Assembly (NCBI GenBank): GCA_948485625.1
Contig: CAOMRW010000001.1
Coordinates: 1-64,000 of the forward strand
Reading direction: 5' to 3'
Origin: an uncultured Clostridia bacterium
GTDB taxonomy: Bacteria; Bacillota; Clostridia; TANB77; CAG-508
Length of the DNA: 64,000 nucleotides
Shown piece after piece: positions 27,924-37,715 of the stretch. Both the position numbers and the translations under genes were made by a program. Under the pieces are notes generated by a model that had not been told where the DNA came from, ran no database searches, and saw only the letters and a program-made list of their open reading frames with translations. How positions within the stretch are numbered: position 1 is the first letter of the stretch; every line of letters begins with the position of its first letter.

Positions 27924-28516
27924 TTATTTTTTAATTTTATCTTGTTCTTTCTTTTCATCTTCAATTCTATGATTAATTGACCCTATAACAAATGCCTTTT
28001 CTCTAAAAGGCAAGTCTAAAAATTCATGTGGAAATTTATGAAGTTTTTGAAGGCAATAATGAGCATACACAGCTTCATAATCACCTTCCTCGATTAGTTT
28101 TTTGCTTCTTCTGCCGCTTCTTCTAAATCATATCCATTTATTCTTTGAATTTCTGCAGTTAAATCGTCATATTCTGCTGCATTTAAAAGATGTTTGGTTA
28201 ATAAATCAATTGAATCCATTTCGTGATAGAAATCTAATAACTCAGCATCGTGTAAATCTGGATAAACAACACATTTATCTGCAAGTAATTGTAGATATTT
28301 AATTGTATCTAGTTGTTGTTGATATCCTTTCTTCTTTCCATTTTGAATTAATACTTGTTTGTAACATTGTTTTCTTAATTCTTCATTTTCCTTTGCTGTA
28401 ATAGTCTTTAATTTCCATGCGATAGGATTTCCATTTTCATCTTTAAAATTTTTAGAAGCGATGTAGTCAAATGTTTCCTCTTGTTTTTCAATCATAAAAG
28501 CTTGTAAATTGCTCAT
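27924..28516 (-). CDS. Tail assembly chaperone with -1 frameshift extension (XkdN-like, gpG/gpGT type)
   Basis: The zero frame (28094-28516, 140 residues) is an XkdN-like chaperone (MSNLQAFMIEKQEETFDYIA ...). Its last codons read GCA AAA AAC TAA, in which A-AAA-AAC (28097-28103) is a classic -1 slippery heptamer. A -1 slip continues as LIEEGDYEAVYAHYCLQKLH and ends at 27924, a 197-residue fusion just before the tape measure gene. This is the lambda G/GT arrangement: both forms coat the tape measure during tail assembly. It differs in direction and signal from the CGG sites. Confidence 0.85.
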
Positions 28517-28553
28517 ATTTATTACCTCTTTCTTTTTTTATTTTTCTTTATTT

Positions 28554-29027
28554 CTATTGCATACCTGCTAAAATATTAAATTTTGTTGGATTTGAAAAAT
28601 CTTCAAATGTAAATTCTACTTCTTGCTCTAAGAAGTCTCCATCTACATCAAAAGATGCTAAAACTCCACCATTAATATTGCAGTCTTTAAATATCATTGA
28701 ACAAACACCAGCTGCACTTGTAGGATCTTCATTTGTAACTTGTGTATCAAAATATACATCCTCTCCAGTATTTTTGTATCTTTCCATAAGTTCATCGAAA
28801 ATTGATGTATTCTTATAGATTGTCATTTTTCCAGTACCTTTCCATCCAGTTGATTTGTTTCCAGCACCAGTTTTTCCTAGAATATTTATTTCTTTTTTAG
28901 TTTTTTCAAACTTTGCTTCAAAATCCTTTGCTTGCATTAATAAATATCTTCTTCCTTCAATAGTAACATAGCATTCTGCTAGTTTTGCACTAATGGCATC
29001 TTTTGCATTCATTGTTATATTTGACAT
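28554..29027 (-). CDS. Tail tube protein (XkdM-like)
   Basis: The 157-residue product has EGRRYLLMQAKDFEAKFEKT and GNKSTGWKGTGKMTIYKNTS, typical of XkdM/gp19-like tube proteins. It lies directly after the sheath gene. High expression is expected; AGGAGG precedes the start. Confidence 0.92.
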   Translation of the reverse strand: MSNITMNAKDAISAKLAECYVTIEGRRYLLMQAKDFEAKFEKTKKEINILGKTGAGNKSTGWKGTGKMTIYKNTSIFDELMERYKNTGEDVYFDTQVTNEDPTSAAGVCSMIFKDCNINGGVLASFDVDGDFLEQEVEFTFEDFSNPTKFNILAGMQ

Positions 29028-29081
29028 ACAAAATTCCTCCTTAATTAAAATTAATAAAAGAGAACAACTTTAATTGCTCTC

Positions 29082-30371
29082 TTATTCAACTACTACAGTC
29101 ATATATAATTTTTCCATAGCATTAACCACTTGTATTTTTGCATCAATACTTACTGATTTTTTATCATTTCCAATTGCTACTGATACATCTGCATCTTCAA
29201 AGTTTTCAATTGCTTGAACTCGTTGGTAATCTTTAAATAATGTAGTAACATCATTCCATAAAGATGTTCTTCCAGATTCATTATTAGCAATTTTACCTAA
29301 GTATTTTGAATTAAATACTGAACTAACATCTGTTGCTACTTGGTCTATAACTCTAATTGTTTGATTTGATTTAAATTCTTCTTTCTTCTCATCAGTAAGA
29401 TTTACTAAACTATTGATATCAACAAGAACTCTGATTTCGTCTCCAACTTGATGCAATACAAATTCTCCAGCATCAATTGAACTTTCTAATTGACTTTGTG
29501 TGTAATCAGCAACTACAGTAAACTCTCCATCATATGTTTTATTAGTATTTGATTTATTTACTTCACAACCTGCAATTATTCCTGTTACCCAATAAATAAG
29601 TGCAGTTTCTTGTTCTTCAGTAGTATTTTTTACATTTATAACTCCTTCGTAATCTGCAGCATTATTATAAACTACCACTTGGAATTTAACACCCTGTTTA
29701 TCTCTCATTCTTTTTGCATATTCAACATATAGATTTGAAATTGCTGTTTCTTTAGTTAAACATCCAATAGCATTGCAATGGTATGATTCCATTTTACTTA
29801 AGAATGTCTGATGTGCTTCTCCAGTCACTTCTCCATTTGTTCCACCTGTTAATGCTATTCCTGCAGTAATAGTTAATTCATTTTGCTTAAATACAACATA
29901 GTCATTTTCAACAAGTTCTTGTGCAGTTGCAACAATTTGTTTATCAACTTCTTTTGTTCCTAAATATGTAGAAACATCATATTTTTCTTCATTATCAACA
30001 TTGTTTTGAATAACAATTTTGATATCATTTCCTCTAGTACCACTGCACTTTGCAGTTGCAATGTCATTTTCTGCTTTTGTACCAGCATTTAATTTATACA
30101 AATATGCTTTTGTAACATTTTTAAATAGATCTCTTAATCCCTTTAATTTGTCATCAGAATATTCATATCCAAATAACTTAATTGAGTCTTTTGCAAATTC
30201 TTCAGCTGTTACCGAGATAATTTCTCCATCTTTTCCCCAGTCTAATTCTATTCCCATTGCAGCAATTCCTCTTTCTCCTATACTAGAAGATGCTTTTTGT
30301 GCAGATGCGAAATTTATATATGCTCCAGGTAGTTTTTTATTTTGACTAATAAAAGTTCCTCCACCGATCAT
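29082..30371 (-). CDS. Tail sheath protein (XkdK-like)
   Basis: The 429-residue product begins MIGGGTFISQNKKLPGAYIN, the usual opening of XkdK sheath proteins, and continues with SSSIGERGIAAMGIELDWGK. It is the contractile outer layer. A stem-loop with AAGAGA arms lies between this gene and the tube gene. Confidence 0.94.
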   Translation of the reverse strand: MIGGGTFISQNKKLPGAYINFASAQKASSSIGERGIAAMGIELDWGKDGEIISVTAEEFAKDSIKLFGYEYSDDKLKGLRDLFKNVTKAYLYKLNAGTKAENDIATAKCSGTRGNDIKIVIQNNVDNEEKYDVSTYLGTKEVDKQIVATAQELVENDYVVFKQNELTITAGIALTGGTNGEVTGEAHQTFLSKMESYHCNAIGCLTKETAISNLYVEYAKRMRDKQGVKFQVVVYNNAADYEGVINVKNTTEEQETALIYWVTGIIAGCEVNKSNTNKTYDGEFTVVADYTQSQLESSIDAGEFVLHQVGDEIRVLVDINSLVNLTDEKKEEFKSNQTIRVIDQVATDVSSVFNSKYLGKIANNESGRTSLWNDVTTLFKDYQRVQAIENFEDADVSVAIGNDKKSVSIDAKIQVVNAMEKLYMTVVVE

Positions 30372-30375
30372 ATTT

Positions 30376-30564
30376 TTACACCTTTCCTTTCTTAAAATTA
30401 TTTATAATTTCATTAACTTCTTGTAAAGTATATTGTCTATTATTTTTTAATATAGCATTTAGTAAATCAACATTTGCTTTATATTTATTTGAGTTTACTA
30501 TTTGCTCTTTTGAATATTTAATTTCTACTTGTGACACTACTTTTGTATTTTTCTTTTTAGCCAT
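30376..30564 (-). CDS. Small protein upstream of the sheath gene
   Basis: A 62-residue basic protein (MAKKKNTKVVSQVEIKYSKE ...) in the place where PBSX-like phages carry a short XkdK-adjacent gene. Overlaps the previous gene by eight bases. Function unknown. Confidence 0.65.
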   Translation of the reverse strand: MAKKKNTKVVSQVEIKYSKEQIVNSNKYKANVDLLNAILKNNRQYTLQEVNEIINNFKKGKV

Positions 30565-30997
30565 CTCTTTTTACCTCCTCATTAATATCATAATCACCCA
30601 TTTTGGTACTTTCTTTATCTTTTTTAGCAATAAATATTTTGTAATCAATAAAGAAATGTAATACTTCATCTTCTATTTTAGGTTTCATACTATCTGCCCT
30701 CAATAATGTTCCATCTAGAAGTGTTATATATTCCAAATCATATAATTTATCAGCCATATCATTTAAACTGGCTCTGTCGTCATTCTGAGCAAAACCTGTA
30801 ATATCAAAATGCAATGTATCTAAATAATGTTTTATTTCTATTCCATTTTGAAGTTTACGTTCCCCATCTAGATAATTAATATAAAAACATGGTTTTTCCA
30901 TTCCTTGTTCAGTGTTATTATCATATATTTCATATTCATCGCCAAACAATTCATTAATTTTAATGGAAATTCCATCTGTTACATCTTTAATAACCAT
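30557..30997 (-). CDS. Tail terminator-like protein (DUF6838 type)
   Basis: The 146-residue product (KINELFGDEYEIYDNNTEQG ... FYINYLDGERKLQNG) matches the small proteins at the head-tail/tail terminator position in contractile Clostridial phages. Start overlaps the HK97-gp10-like gene by 11 bases. Confidence 0.7.
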   Translation of the reverse strand: MVIKDVTDGISIKINELFGDEYEIYDNNTEQGMEKPCFYINYLDGERKLQNGIEIKHYLDTLHFDITGFAQNDDRASLNDMADKLYDLEYITLLDGTLLRADSMKPKIEDEVLHFFIDYKIFIAKKDKESTKMGDYDINEEVKRDG

Positions 30998-31553
30998 TGT
31001 TAAAACACTCCTCCATAAATTTAGTTAATTTTCGTTCTATTATCTTTGGCAATTGTGATTCTAATTCTTTTTCTGATATAGTTAACATGAATTTTCCTGT
31101 TACCCATGAATTTACAAGTCTTTTTCCAATTGCTGCAACATATCTTCCTGGTTCTTGTCTATGTCCAAATTCAACATAACTTGAATATTCAACTGGATTT
31201 TTTACAATAATTATATAATTGTTACCCATTTTGAAAATTTTTAATGAATTAGCATAATCTTTGGCGCTTGGGACCTTACCACCTTCAGCCTCTGCTTGTG
31301 TATTTGCAGTCCAGCCTCTTCTTAATGTTCCGCCATTTTTTATTTTATATTTTTTCTGTTTTCCATCTTTTTCTACAATTTCAAATGTTCCTTCTCCTAC
31401 TGGTGTTCTTTTTATAACTTTTGCTAATAATCTTGCTGCTAATTCTCTTGCTACTTCCTGGCAAAATGTTTGCACATCGAAGTTAGCCATTTTTTCCAAT
31501 TTTCTTGTTAACTTTTCTAATTCTTTAAAATCACAACTTCCCCATTTGGCCAT
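30987..31553 (-). CDS. HK97 gp10-like / minor tail-head completion protein
   Basis: About 188 residues, with FCQEVARELAARLLAKVIKR TPVG and YSSYVEFGHRQEPGRYV, the HK97-gp10 family pattern. I take ATG at 31553, preceded by GGAGTG, rather than the ATG nine bases further upstream. Confidence 0.85.
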   Translation of the reverse strand: MAKWGSCDFKELEKLTRKLEKMANFDVQTFCQEVARELAARLLAKVIKRTPVGEGTFEIVEKDGKQKKYKIKNGGTLRRGWTANTQAEAEGGKVPSAKDYANSLKIFKMGNNYIIIVKNPVEYSSYVEFGHRQEPGRYVAAIGKRLVNSWVTGKFMLTISEKELESQLPKIIERKLTKFMEECFNNGY

Positions 31554-31924
31554 TATGCCCACTCCTTAAATTTTTCTAACATTATCTCTTGATGTGTATC
31601 ATATATAGCAGGCTCACCACTATTCTTATATTCTGTGGTTCTTCCCTTTTGAGTAACTACAATTTTAGAACCTGGTTTTATATCTAATTCTGGAGCAATG
31701 AATAACTTTATTTTAGTTACGACTTTTGATTGTGTTTCAGTTTCAGTATTTACATATATATCTTCATAGGAAACTTTGCAGGCTTGTTCTTCTTTTACAA
31801 CATTTTCTATAAAGTTACTTTTTTTAGTTTTTGGATCTTTCACTTTTTGATGTTCTATAATATTACAGATACCATCATATTGACTTTCCACTGCTTGTCT
31901 TGCAGCTAAAATATATGGATTCAT
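31553..31924 (-). CDS. Head-tail joining protein (XkdH/YqbH-like)
   Basis: The 123-residue product (MNPYILAARQAVESQYDGIC ... ELDIKPGSKIVVTQKGRTTE) has the small beta-barrel pattern of head-closure proteins. One-base junction with the neighbour on each side suggests translational coupling. Confidence 0.75.
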   Translation of the reverse strand: MNPYILAARQAVESQYDGICNIIEHQKVKDPKTKKSNFIENVVKEEQACKVSYEDIYVNTETETQSKVVTKIKLFIAPELDIKPGSKIVVTQKGRTTEYKNSGEPAIYDTHQEIMLEKFKEWA

Positions 31925-31925
31925 A

Positions 31926-32405
31926 TTACCACCTCATCTTTCGATGTCTATACAAATCTTTTTTATATTTTTCGATTAAAATATCATCAGAAAAATCAAT
32001 AGTTCCTGTATTATAGGTAGTACCATTTATATCAACTTGAGAAGATGTATCAGCAAAAGTAGTAGTCGTATCTCCTGTTTGAATACTTTTTATCTTTATA
32101 TTGGTATTTTCTTGTGAACCTATCTCTACATTTGAGACAAATTGTTTATCGTATTTATTTAAATACCAATAATCCTTAGTCATTCTTAACCATGTTGTAT
32201 ATAATGCTTCTATTACTTTTGCTTGATGAGTTATATCTAAAATAATAATCATAGTATCATAAATCGAATATATTAATTGTTCTTGAGCACTTTCTTTTTT
32301 CTTTTCGTCTTCAATAGTATCAATAGATATTTCCTTAGATAGTCTTTTTATAAACATAGACATATCTATTGTTGTTCTATTTTTTATCTTTTCTAATATA
32401 TCCAT
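31926..32405 (-). CDS. Head-tail connector-like protein (XkdG/YqbG position)
   Basis: A 159-residue, mostly helical protein (MDILEKIKNRTTIDMSMFIK ...) located right after the capsid-proximal genes where a connector (gp6-like) is expected. Assignment rests mainly on position and helix content. Confidence 0.6.
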   Translation of the reverse strand: MDILEKIKNRTTIDMSMFIKRLSKEISIDTIEDEKKKESAQEQLIYSIYDTMIIILDITHQAKVIEALYTTWLRMTKDYWYLNKYDKQFVSNVEIGSQENTNIKIKSIQTGDTTTTFADTSSQVDINGTTYNTGTIDFSDDILIEKYKKDLYRHRKMRW

Positions 32406-32413
32406 TTAATCAC

Positions 32414-32917
32414 CTACTCTCCATCTGGATTTTGGCCTTCTCCTACTCCAGCTTTTTCTATTTCTTCAATTTTAGCAACTAAAGTTTCTTTTTTCATATT
32501 GTGAGCTCCTTTAATTCCTAATGTTTTTGCTTTTTCTTTAAGTTCTTCTAATTCTTCATCAATTGTTGGATTTGGTTTTTCTTGATTATTTCCTTCGACT
32601 TCTACTTCTTTAGAATCTGGCTTTAATTCTGGATTGTCTAGTTTTGGTTCTCCTTTGCTATCTGCAGAACTAATATTTTCTTTTCCGTAGTTTTCAACAA
32701 ATTGTTCTATATCTGCTTTCAATACATTTATATCAACATTTTCATCTTTCACTACTATTTCAACGACTCTTTCATTATTTTCTCTTATGTCCTCTAATAC
32801 AGTTACAAACTCTTTGTTTGCTTCTGCTTCTTCATTACTGATAACTGCTTCTTGACCTTTAAAATGCCATTTACCATTTAGTTTCACACCAGCATCATTT
32901 ACAACTACTTTTTTCAT
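32414..32917 (-). CDS. Acidic protein with a C-terminal HeH/Rho-N-like motif
   Basis: The 167-residue product has a beta-rich start (MKKVVVNDAGVKLNGKWHFK), an acidic, Pro/Asn-rich linker, and a C-terminal LEELKEKAKTLGIKGAHNMK KETLVAKI helix-extended-loop-helix like HeH/SAP/Rho-N modules, which bind nucleic acid or act as linkers. It follows the capsid gene; probably a head-associated protein. Confidence 0.65.
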   Translation of the reverse strand: MKKVVVNDAGVKLNGKWHFKGQEAVISNEEAEANKEFVTVLEDIRENNERVVEIVVKDENVDINVLKADIEQFVENYGKENISSADSKGEPKLDNPELKPDSKEVEVEGNNQEKPNPTIDEELEELKEKAKTLGIKGAHNMKKETLVAKIEEIEKAGVGEGQNPDGE

Positions 32918-32959
32918 TTTTTACCTCCTAAAATTATATTAGAGTAAGGACTAATGTCC

Positions 32960-33979
32960 TTACCCTATGTTAATTTGTGCTTGGAATATCTCATCAGCAC
33001 ATTTTAAAGCAGGAATTGCTGATGCAACTGCTTTTTCCCATGTACTTACTGGATCCTTTCCTTCTTCATACATCATAGCAAGAATTTTTCCGACTACTTT
33101 CATGTCAACTGATGGATCTCTTTGTAGTCTTATTTCTTCTGCTGTTGGTCCATAAATAGTTTCTCCTAATTCTTCTCCTGGTAACATTACAAATGCATTC
33201 TCTGGGAAATATCTATGTTTTGTGTATGTTCCATTTGCATTTAATTTTCTATATTTATTATCATAAGTATAGATTTTTGGTAATTGTAATTGTTCTAAGT
33301 AATTATTTAATTCCCCTACAGATGCTATTCTTGTAGAGTCTTTTCCAAATAAAGCATTAACAACATTTTTATTAGACAAAATTTTTGCTAATATAGTTGT
33401 AGATGTTAACACTCTTGCTGGAGCACTATCTAATTGATTTTTCCAAGTAATCATATCATTAATAGGATTACTTTCAGGAGAACTCCAGTCAACATTAGTT
33501 GCTTTATTTTCTGCTGGTACACCAAAATCAATGACAGCATCTAGTCCATTTTCATCTAGTGTAATTTTACCTGTAGAAATTACTTCCATTCTCATAAGTT
33601 CTACTCTTGCTTTAATACTTTCTACTAATGCATCAATATCTGCATATACATTTCTCATTAAATATGCTTTTTCTGCTTCATTTCTTGGTGATTCTAAAGC
33701 AATTATTTCTTTTTCTTTTAATTGCATTTTTCTTTTGATTAATGCTAATTCAATAGCTTTTTTCTCTGCTTCTCTTTGTCCAATTTCTGATTCCGTATCA
33801 AATCCATGAACACTAGCAATAACTGGTGTTTTGCTTCCATTAGTTAACATATCAAATTCTAATGATTGTCTTTTAACCTCTGGGAATAATTCTTCTCCTA
33901 ACATTGTAGGATATTTTCTATCTTTCAAATAATTTAAAATTTCTTTTTGATTAAATAATTCTAATACACTTTTAGGCAT
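32960..33979 (-). CDS. Major capsid protein (phage capsid E family)
   Basis: The 339-residue product has PTMLGEELFPEVKRQSLEFD and the late FPENAFVMLPGEELGETIYG, both typical of lambda gpE-like capsid proteins of Bacillota phages. GGAGTG precedes MPKSVL at 33979. A stem-loop (GTAAGGAC and complement) spans the stop region at 32943-32962. Confidence 0.92.
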   Translation of the reverse strand: MPKSVLELFNQKEILNYLKDRKYPTMLGEELFPEVKRQSLEFDMLTNGSKTPVIASVHGFDTESEIGQREAEKKAIELALIKRKMQLKEKEIIALESPRNEAEKAYLMRNVYADIDALVESIKARVELMRMEVISTGKITLDENGLDAVIDFGVPAENKATNVDWSSPESNPINDMITWKNQLDSAPARVLTSTTILAKILSNKNVVNALFGKDSTRIASVGELNNYLEQLQLPKIYTYDNKYRKLNANGTYTKHRYFPENAFVMLPGEELGETIYGPTAEEIRLQRDPSVDMKVVGKILAMMYEEGKDPVSTWEKAVASAIPALKCADEIFQAQINIG

Positions 33980-34026
33980 ATTAATACACACTCCTTCTTT
34001 TTTGTTTTTTAATAGTAATATTATTT

Positions 34027-34332
34027 TTATCTAAATTTAATTTCTGGCATAGTTGCTTTATCTTCTGCAGATACTTCTTCAGGTAGCCTTGCTTCTAGTA
34101 CATATCCTTCTACCATAACTGCTGCAGGTTGTGGTCCATTGGTTACATCAACATCAGCAAATACTAATCCTATTGCTTTTCCATCTTTCTTATATACTGT
34201 ACCTGCTCGTACAATTTTCTTTCCTTTTTCATCTGCTTCAATTCCTGTATCATCTACTTGATAAGTAAAATTTTGACATTTAGCAGATGCTAAGAAATTA
34301 ATTTCTTTTACACTTTCATTTTTTACATACAT
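34027..34332 (-). CDS. Head decoration-like protein
   Basis: The 101-residue beta-rich protein (GIEADEKGKKIVRAGTVYKK DGKAIGLVFADVDVTNG ... AAVMVEGYVLEARLP) matches small capsid-stabilising (gpD-like) proteins that precede the capsid gene. Confidence 0.78.
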   Translation of the reverse strand: MYVKNESVKEINFLASAKCQNFTYQVDDTGIEADEKGKKIVRAGTVYKKDGKAIGLVFADVDVTNGPQPAAVMVEGYVLEARLPEEVSAEDKATMPEIKFR

Positions 34333-34348
34333 AATTTTTACCTCCTAA

Positions 34349-34960
34349 TTAATTAAAAAATTGACTTTTTGTTTCTTGACTTTCTCTTTTGTTGGCTTCT
34401 TTTGCAATATTAGAAGCAATACTTACATCACTTCCATCGTCTCCTTTTCCTCCATTTGCTCCTGGTTCATTTGGCTCATTACCATTTGCAGATGTTTCAA
34501 AGAAATGTGGATCTGATTTCTTTAGTTCTTCTAATTGCTCTTTTATACCGATTAATGTTTTTCCATCTTTATCAGTAGTGATCTTTGTTAAATCTAAAGA
34601 TCCTTTTACTGCATTTATATTATTTTCGGTATTTCTTACTTTTGCATCTTTAAATGCATTTTTTAAAAGTTCATTGAAGATATAATCTGCATGTTCTTTT
34701 TTTGCATTATCTTCAATTTCTTTTACCTTCTTGTCATATTCTTCTTTTGTAATACTCTTTTCTTGAAGGTTTTTAAGAGCTTGTTCCTTTTCTCCTTTTT
34801 CCTTCTCAAGAACTTGTTTGTCATTCTCTAATTGTGATTTTTCAGTTTTTAATGTAGCATTTTCATCTTGTAATGCTTTTAAATCTGTTCCATTTTCTTT
34901 CATTACAAATGCAATTTGCTCATCAGTTAAGCCTTGTGCTTTTAAATCGTCTGTTTTCAT
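34349..34960 (-). CDS. Capsid scaffolding protein
   Basis: About 203 residues, mostly coiled coil (DLKALQDENATLKTEKSQLE ...) with a disordered Gly/Asn-rich segment and a short basic C-terminus (KESQETKSQFFN), the layout of phage scaffold proteins (GPO/DUF4355 type). I place the start at 34960 after AGGAGT. Scaffold proteins guide capsid assembly and are removed later. Confidence 0.85.
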   Translation of the reverse strand: MKTDDLKAQGLTDEQIAFVMKENGTDLKALQDENATLKTEKSQLENDKQVLEKEKGEKEQALKNLQEKSITKEEYDKKVKEIEDNAKKEHADYIFNELLKNAFKDAKVRNTENNINAVKGSLDLTKITTDKDGKTLIGIKEQLEELKKSDPHFFETSANGNEPNEPGANGGKGDDGSDVSIASNIAKEANKRESQETKSQFFN

Positions 34961-35080
34961 ATTTACTCCTTTTCTTATAACACCTTTATAGTTAGGCTTT
35001 TTAAGGCAGTTTTCCATCTTCCACTATTCCAGTATTATGAGGCAATTATTCAGGTCTACCTCTTGACCAATTTTTATTTA

Positions 35081-35106
35081 AAAAATAGACACCTATAAGA
35101 TGTCTA
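35081..35106 (-). terminator. Terminator between minor head and scaffold genes
   Basis: On the minus strand TAGACA pairs with TGTCTA around nine bases and is followed by a U-run. It lies in a 160-bp gap inside the structural operon, so it may be a partial terminator setting head protein ratios; a separate promoter downstream is possible but I cannot point to one. Confidence 0.55.
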
Positions 35107-35120
35107 AGATTAATAACTAT

Positions 35121-36155
35121 TTAATTATTTACATATTTTTTGTACCATTCATTATATTTTATATTGCTTGGTACATAGTATGTTTTTCCATCAGTATTTC
35201 TTGCTGCTCTTTCTCCAAATTCAAATTCATCATTAAAATATGGCGCTGTTGTAGTTCTACATTTAACATGAAATGGAGGTGCAGTAACACCTTCCTTGTA
35301 ATCACTCATATTAAATGTTGTCCCGTCAATTTCTCGACATATCTCAGATGTATGAGAATCTAATGTTGCAACATTTTCATATTGTTCTACCCATAAATCT
35401 TTAAAGCATTTCTTTCTTGATGCACTAGCAAAAAATGCTGATTCAGTCATTACCAAATTTGCTGCTCTATACTTTGCGACACCAAAATCTTTAGAAATCT
35501 TTTCTATTATTTCATCTGGTGCTTTTCCTCTAATTATTGATTGTGTTAATTCAGTTTGAAGTGTATTTATTAGAGATTGTTTATTTTTCCATATTCTATC
35601 ACTAAATGTAAAACCATCTGTTGTCCAGGGCTTAGATATTATTTTTTTTATTGTATCAGTGTCTAATGCTGCAATTTGGAAAGCAACATTATGTCCTTTT
35701 TGTAGTTCATATGCAAATTTATAATAAGTATCTTTGTATGTTTCTATTATAAAATCTTCTGTAGATGTTTTTTCATTGTATGATATTTTTTCAATTTCTT
35801 GTCTTATTTGCATTTGCAATGCTTCTAATCTTGCTATATGTATTTTACTACTAGCATTTTCTAATTCTTTTTTCCATATTAGATCAATTCCATTTTCTTG
35901 GCCATATTTTATATATTCTTCTACATCCCATTTTAATTCTTGTAATTCATTTGTATTTAACCATTTCTTTGCATCTTTAAGTGATACTTGATTATTAATA
36001 GAAAATCTGGCCAACCAATTATTAACTTCTTTTTTTACATTGCTTAATGCTCTTTCATATTCTTTATTTAAGATTTGGATATATTTTGTTTCATTTAATA
36101 CTTGTGCTTTTTCTAATTCTTCTACTCTTCTGCTCCAATATTCGCTATTCTTCAT
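35121..36155 (-). CDS. Minor head protein (Mu gpF / SPP1 gp7-like)
   Basis: The 344-residue product is helical in its first two thirds, then has the Phage_Mu_F pattern RAANLVMTESAFFASASRKK ... TLDSHTSEICREIDGTTF and PPFHVKCRTTTAPYF with a Cys/His set. It assists genome packaging and capsid morphogenesis. Start overlaps the portal stop by one base. Confidence 0.9.
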   Translation of the reverse strand: MKNSEYWSRRVEELEKAQVLNETKYIQILNKEYERALSNVKKEVNNWLARFSINNQVSLKDAKKWLNTNELQELKWDVEEYIKYGQENGIDLIWKKELENASSKIHIARLEALQMQIRQEIEKISYNEKTSTEDFIIETYKDTYYKFAYELQKGHNVAFQIAALDTDTIKKIISKPWTTDGFTFSDRIWKNKQSLINTLQTELTQSIIRGKAPDEIIEKISKDFGVAKYRAANLVMTESAFFASASRKKCFKDLWVEQYENVATLDSHTSEICREIDGTTFNMSDYKEGVTAPPFHVKCRTTTAPYFNDEFEFGERAARNTDGKTYYVPSNIKYNEWYKKYVNN

Positions 36156-37699
36156 TATTTATCACCAACTTTTGCACCAACATTTCCTTTTTGACCATTT
36201 TTTAATCCATTTATCATTTTAGTATATTCATCATCTTCTTTTGCCTTTTCTGCTTTTTCTTCTGTCTCTAGTTTTGTTTCTTCATCTTCTACATCTTCTA
36301 CATATGGATGTTTTGCTAATATTGTTTTTCTACTTAATATTTCAATACTATTATTGCAATTTTCTATCAATTCTTTTTCATTTACTGTCATAGTTTTATT
36401 AAATACAAACTCAACTTCCCTTTTAGAATAATCTTTATTTTCTTTCAGAGCAATCCACTCATCTGCAAAAGATTTAAAATATTCTAGACTACTTTTAAAT
36501 TCTGTTTCTATATTGCTGCAGTCTAAATCCAAATCAGCATATAATTGCTTTAATGCAACTCCTGATTCTTGCGTTCCAAACTTTTCACTTTGTGTATCTA
36601 CTCCAAATCCACCTTCATATATATCTTTTCTTAATTGTTCTATAAATGCCTTAAATGCTTCTATATTTATTTCTACATTTTTTCTGTCATATTCTCCGTC
36701 ACTATCCAAAAATACTGTATTAAATGTTTGCAGATTTTTTTGGAATGTCCCTGCTTCTTCTTGATAATTTTTAACTACATTTACACCATCTGGTGCTTCA
36801 TATATTCCATCTCCAATTTTAGAACACAACTCGTCATAACAATCTAATAGTGCTTTTAAAAAATGAATTAAAGGTAGTTCATCTCCATTATATTTAAAAT
36901 AGATAAAAGGAATTCCTTTTGACCATTTCATAACTTTATTATTAATCATAAAATGACCTAATATAGAAATTCCTTCTGTATCTGTACCTAATACAAATTG
37001 TTTTCTTTTTTCGACTTCTTCGACATCTTCAATTAGATGTTCTGCATCATATATATAATACCTAACTCCATCTTCATCATAATATTCAACTTTTGTTTTT
37101 ATTTCTTTGTTTTCTTCTGATGTATATACCTCAACATCATAAAAATAAATTAGTGCATCTAATACTTCATGTTCTTCATCTTTCCATATTGGTACAATTC
37201 TCGTTGCATATCTTAATCGTACTTTAAAGTCTCCATTTTCATCAACATATAATTGCCACCAACACATTGCTCTTTTTGTTGCTTCAATTAATGTATATTT
37301 TAACCTTTTATGCATTTTGTTATTAAATATGTCTTTTAATACTTCTTTATAGTCTGGATCTTCATCTTCATCCTTATCTACGACTTGCTTAATAGTTGGC
37401 TTTTTTCTCATTAAATATCCTGCTTTTTGGTTTATCATTTTATATAGTATAGGATGGTTTAGTTTGTAGTTTTTAGCATGTGGTGCAATTTCTTCAACAC
37501 CTTTTTCATTTATATAGGTTCTCTTTTTTTCTAATATTTCTCCTTCGTTTTTATAGTATTTACCACCAATAAGCATTTCTTGATATGCTTTTGATTCTTT
37601 ATACTCTTTTATTTCTATGTCTATTAATTTTGAAAGTGTCATTCCTTTTTTAGCACCCTCACTAATTATATGATTAATTCTATCTTGTTCTGTAATCAT
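36155..37699 (-). CDS. Portal protein (SPP1 gp6-like)
   Basis: About 514 residues, with KNYKLNHPILYKMINQKAGY, PIWKDEEHEVLDALIYFYDV and FGTQESGVALKQLYADLDLD, the SPP1-family portal pattern. The C-terminus is a Glu/Lys-rich helix. I place the start at 37699, preceded by AAGGAGTG. It forms the dodecameric DNA channel and docks the terminase. Confidence 0.92.
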   Translation of the reverse strand: MITEQDRINHIISEGAKKGMTLSKLIDIEIKEYKESKAYQEMLIGGKYYKNEGEILEKKRTYINEKGVEEIAPHAKNYKLNHPILYKMINQKAGYLMRKKPTIKQVVDKDEDEDPDYKEVLKDIFNNKMHKRLKYTLIEATKRAMCWWQLYVDENGDFKVRLRYATRIVPIWKDEEHEVLDALIYFYDVEVYTSEENKEIKTKVEYYDEDGVRYYIYDAEHLIEDVEEVEKRKQFVLGTDTEGISILGHFMINNKVMKWSKGIPFIYFKYNGDELPLIHFLKALLDCYDELCSKIGDGIYEAPDGVNVVKNYQEEAGTFQKNLQTFNTVFLDSDGEYDRKNVEINIEAFKAFIEQLRKDIYEGGFGVDTQSEKFGTQESGVALKQLYADLDLDCSNIETEFKSSLEYFKSFADEWIALKENKDYSKREVEFVFNKTMTVNEKELIENCNNSIEILSRKTILAKHPYVEDVEDEETKLETEEKAEKAKEDDEYTKMINGLKNGQKGNVGAKVGDK

Positions 37700-37715
37700 C
37701 TTACTTTTCACTCCT

